Position numbers and translations under genes: made by a program. A stretch of 64,000 nucleotides of DNA from Epichloe hybrida (Eukaryota > Ascomycota > Sordariomycetes > Hypocreales > Clavicipitaceae), in NCBI GenBank assembly GCA_019022495.1, contig JAFEKR010000012.1, positions 1,584,196-1,648,195 of the forward strand. Direction: 5' to 3'. Positions 62,386 through 64,000 of the stretch are shown here, one piece after another; the first letter of the stretch is position 1, and every line of letters starts with the position of its first letter. The notes beneath the pieces are model-generated. The model did not search any database and was not told where the DNA came from. It worked only from the letters and a program-made list of their open reading frames with translations.

Positions 62386-64000
62386 TGTGAGGCCCCACTT
62401 ACAACACGGGTGCACCCCGCTAGCGCACCACGCTGTAGGGCTAGGTCCACGTAACACTAGCAAGCCACTAGCTATAAGTTAGCGACTTGCACGTATAATA
62501 CACTTAGACTTAGTAAGCTTTAGTTAATATATAAACGCCCCCTATATCTCTTACCTAGCTATCCCTTTATTCTTATAATTCTAAAGCTTCTCCTACTAGC
62601 TACCTAAGAGTAATATAGGGGGGAGAATAACTTAATTTACTAGAACTATGCTATATATTACTTAGGATTAGCTAGATAATAGTAATACTATAGCTAGGGA
62701 TATACTATATTTTATAACCTTATTTAAAGCTATACCTTTTACTATAGTAGTAGAAGAGGTAGTAATTAAGGAGTAAATTACTTAGCTTAAGTAACTTAAG
62801 GAACTATAGGATTAAGAAAAGAAGCTTACTAACTTAATATAATCTTATAGAGAACTAGTAAAAAGGGGCTAAAAAGATAGTTTATCCTTAAGCCTTAGTA
62901 GCTAAGAAGGTAAGGTCTAAAACATTATAAAACTCTAATACCTTATAAACCTATAAAAGCATAAGATATAGCTTAATAACCTTAACTATACCTTTAAGGG
63001 GGCAAAGAAGAAGTATTACTAGGATAACTAAAAGATTCTCTTTACACTTAACTATATATATATAAACTATTAGGCTAGATAGGACTAATACGTTAAAGAA
63101 TAACTAGCTAATAGTTAGGATTATCCTAAGGATAACTAGGACAAGTTCTAAGACTAGACCCTTACACTACTTAAAGACTTTATAAGTTATAATATATAAA
63201 TAGCTATATAGCTAGAAAACATAAAGTAAAAGGAGGGCTAGAGTCTTATTAAGTTTAGTATTTACTTAGATTTACTAGAGAAACACCTAGAATACGCTCT
63301 AGAAAAGACCTATACTCTTATATTCTTTATAAAATTACTTCCTAACTTATAAGATTATATTAACCTATATATAAATATTACTAGTCTAATATAAGAAGAT
63401 ATTATATAACTTACCTAGTGATTCTAGGAGGTAATATTAAAGAATAAGCAAAAGCTAAATAATTTAGAAGAGAAGGGGCTATATAAGGTAGCTTAACACT
63501 AAAGATATAACTCCCTATAAGGGTATTAGCTAAATAAGGACTAAAGAGATAAGGATAAGAATAAGGAAAAGACCTTAGCTACCTATCTAAATAATAATAG
63601 ACTATAAGGAAGAAGATAGTGCTTTAATTATAGTAGCATAGAGTATGTTATTTATAATTATAATAAGCTAAGGAAAGACTAGTAAGAGAGCTAGGAAAAC
63701 TCCTAGAGATAGAAGTAAAAGCCCTTACCTTTACCTTAGACACTAAGGTACTAATAGGATGCTAATTCTATACACTAGTTATTATTTATAGGCATAAAGA
63801 TATTAAAATAGCAGCGGATCTTAATAGTTACGCTAAGATTAATATTATAAGTGCCTAATTTACATAGACTTATAAGCTTAATTAGGCTAAGGCTATAGTA
63901 CCTATCTTAAAGGTAGTAGGGGCTCTGATAGTCCCCTAATACAGTGTCTATAAGGTACCTATTATAATTAAAGATTTATAAGGTAAAGAGAAAGATCTTA
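62386..64000 (+). mobile_element. Gypsy C: 5' LTR, gag and protease, runs off the window
   Basis: The 192-bp 5' LTR (62386-62577) starts TGTGAGGCCCC and is homologous to the Gypsy A 3' LTR. Gag follows at about 62640-63680, ending in a knuckle near 63610-63650 (CFNYSSIEYVIYNY). The aspartyl protease region comes next (AKINIISA, about 63830-63860), where a D-S/T-G type of site has been lost or degraded. From 63872 the sequence matches Gypsy A from 3273. RIP stops are present throughout. Confidence 0.85.

Overview
The window looks like a filamentous ascomycete (Pezizomycotina-type) chromosome. The supporting evidence is short 50-150 bp introns with TACTAAC-like branch sites, fungal versions of RPP40, TRM11 and GID4/VID24, and very large TA-rich blocks carrying the mark of repeat-induced point mutation (RIP). 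In the repeats, C-to-T and G-to-A changes are pervasive, and Trp and Gln codons have become TAG/TAA, so transposon proteins can be read only by looking through stops. This classification rests on my own reading of the translations; no search was run.

Layout. 1-13560: RIP-degraded repeats. These are a Tad1-like LINE ORF1, a short non-autonomous hAT copy (hAT-1), a Ty3/Gypsy chromovirus (Gypsy A) interrupted by a SINE-like retroposon, a 5'-truncated LINE and a solo LTR, then a Tc1/mariner relic. 13561-20780: an island of normal composition with four intact genes. They are an ankyrin-repeat gene (+), RPP40 (-, 5 exons), TRM11 (+, 4 exons) and GID4/VID24 (-, 5 exons). RPP40 and TRM11 are divergent; TRM11 and GID4 are convergent. 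They act in tRNA maturation (RNase P subunit, tRNA m2G10 methylation) and gluconeogenic enzyme turnover (GID E3 receptor); nothing marks them as a cluster. 20790-25398: a Mutator-like element, its MITE derivative, a TA-flanked MITE, a solo LTR and an LTR fragment. 25399-56728: one autonomous hAT element (hAT-2). Its ten-exon transposase gene is split by a Ty3/Gypsy chromovirus (itself carrying a 3.4 kb tandem duplication) and a Ty1/Copia element, while another Copia lies in its 3' flank. All three have perfect 5-bp target duplications. 56737-60828: a second Tad1-like ORF1 copy interrupted by a 2.8 kb RIP-free segment with a 145-bp tandem array. 60853-64000: a palindrome-rich repeat, an LTR/gag fragment, and the 5' LTR-gag-protease of Gypsy C, which runs off the window.

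The most unusual structural signal is at the two hAT copies. Each keeps its original target on its inner side, but the outer flanks are foreign and match each other in 7 of 8 bases (ATAATAAC / ATAATAAT). This is what movement of the whole 55 kb segment as one composite hAT macrotransposon, gene island included, would leave. It is an inference. Recombination or adjacent deletions remain possible.
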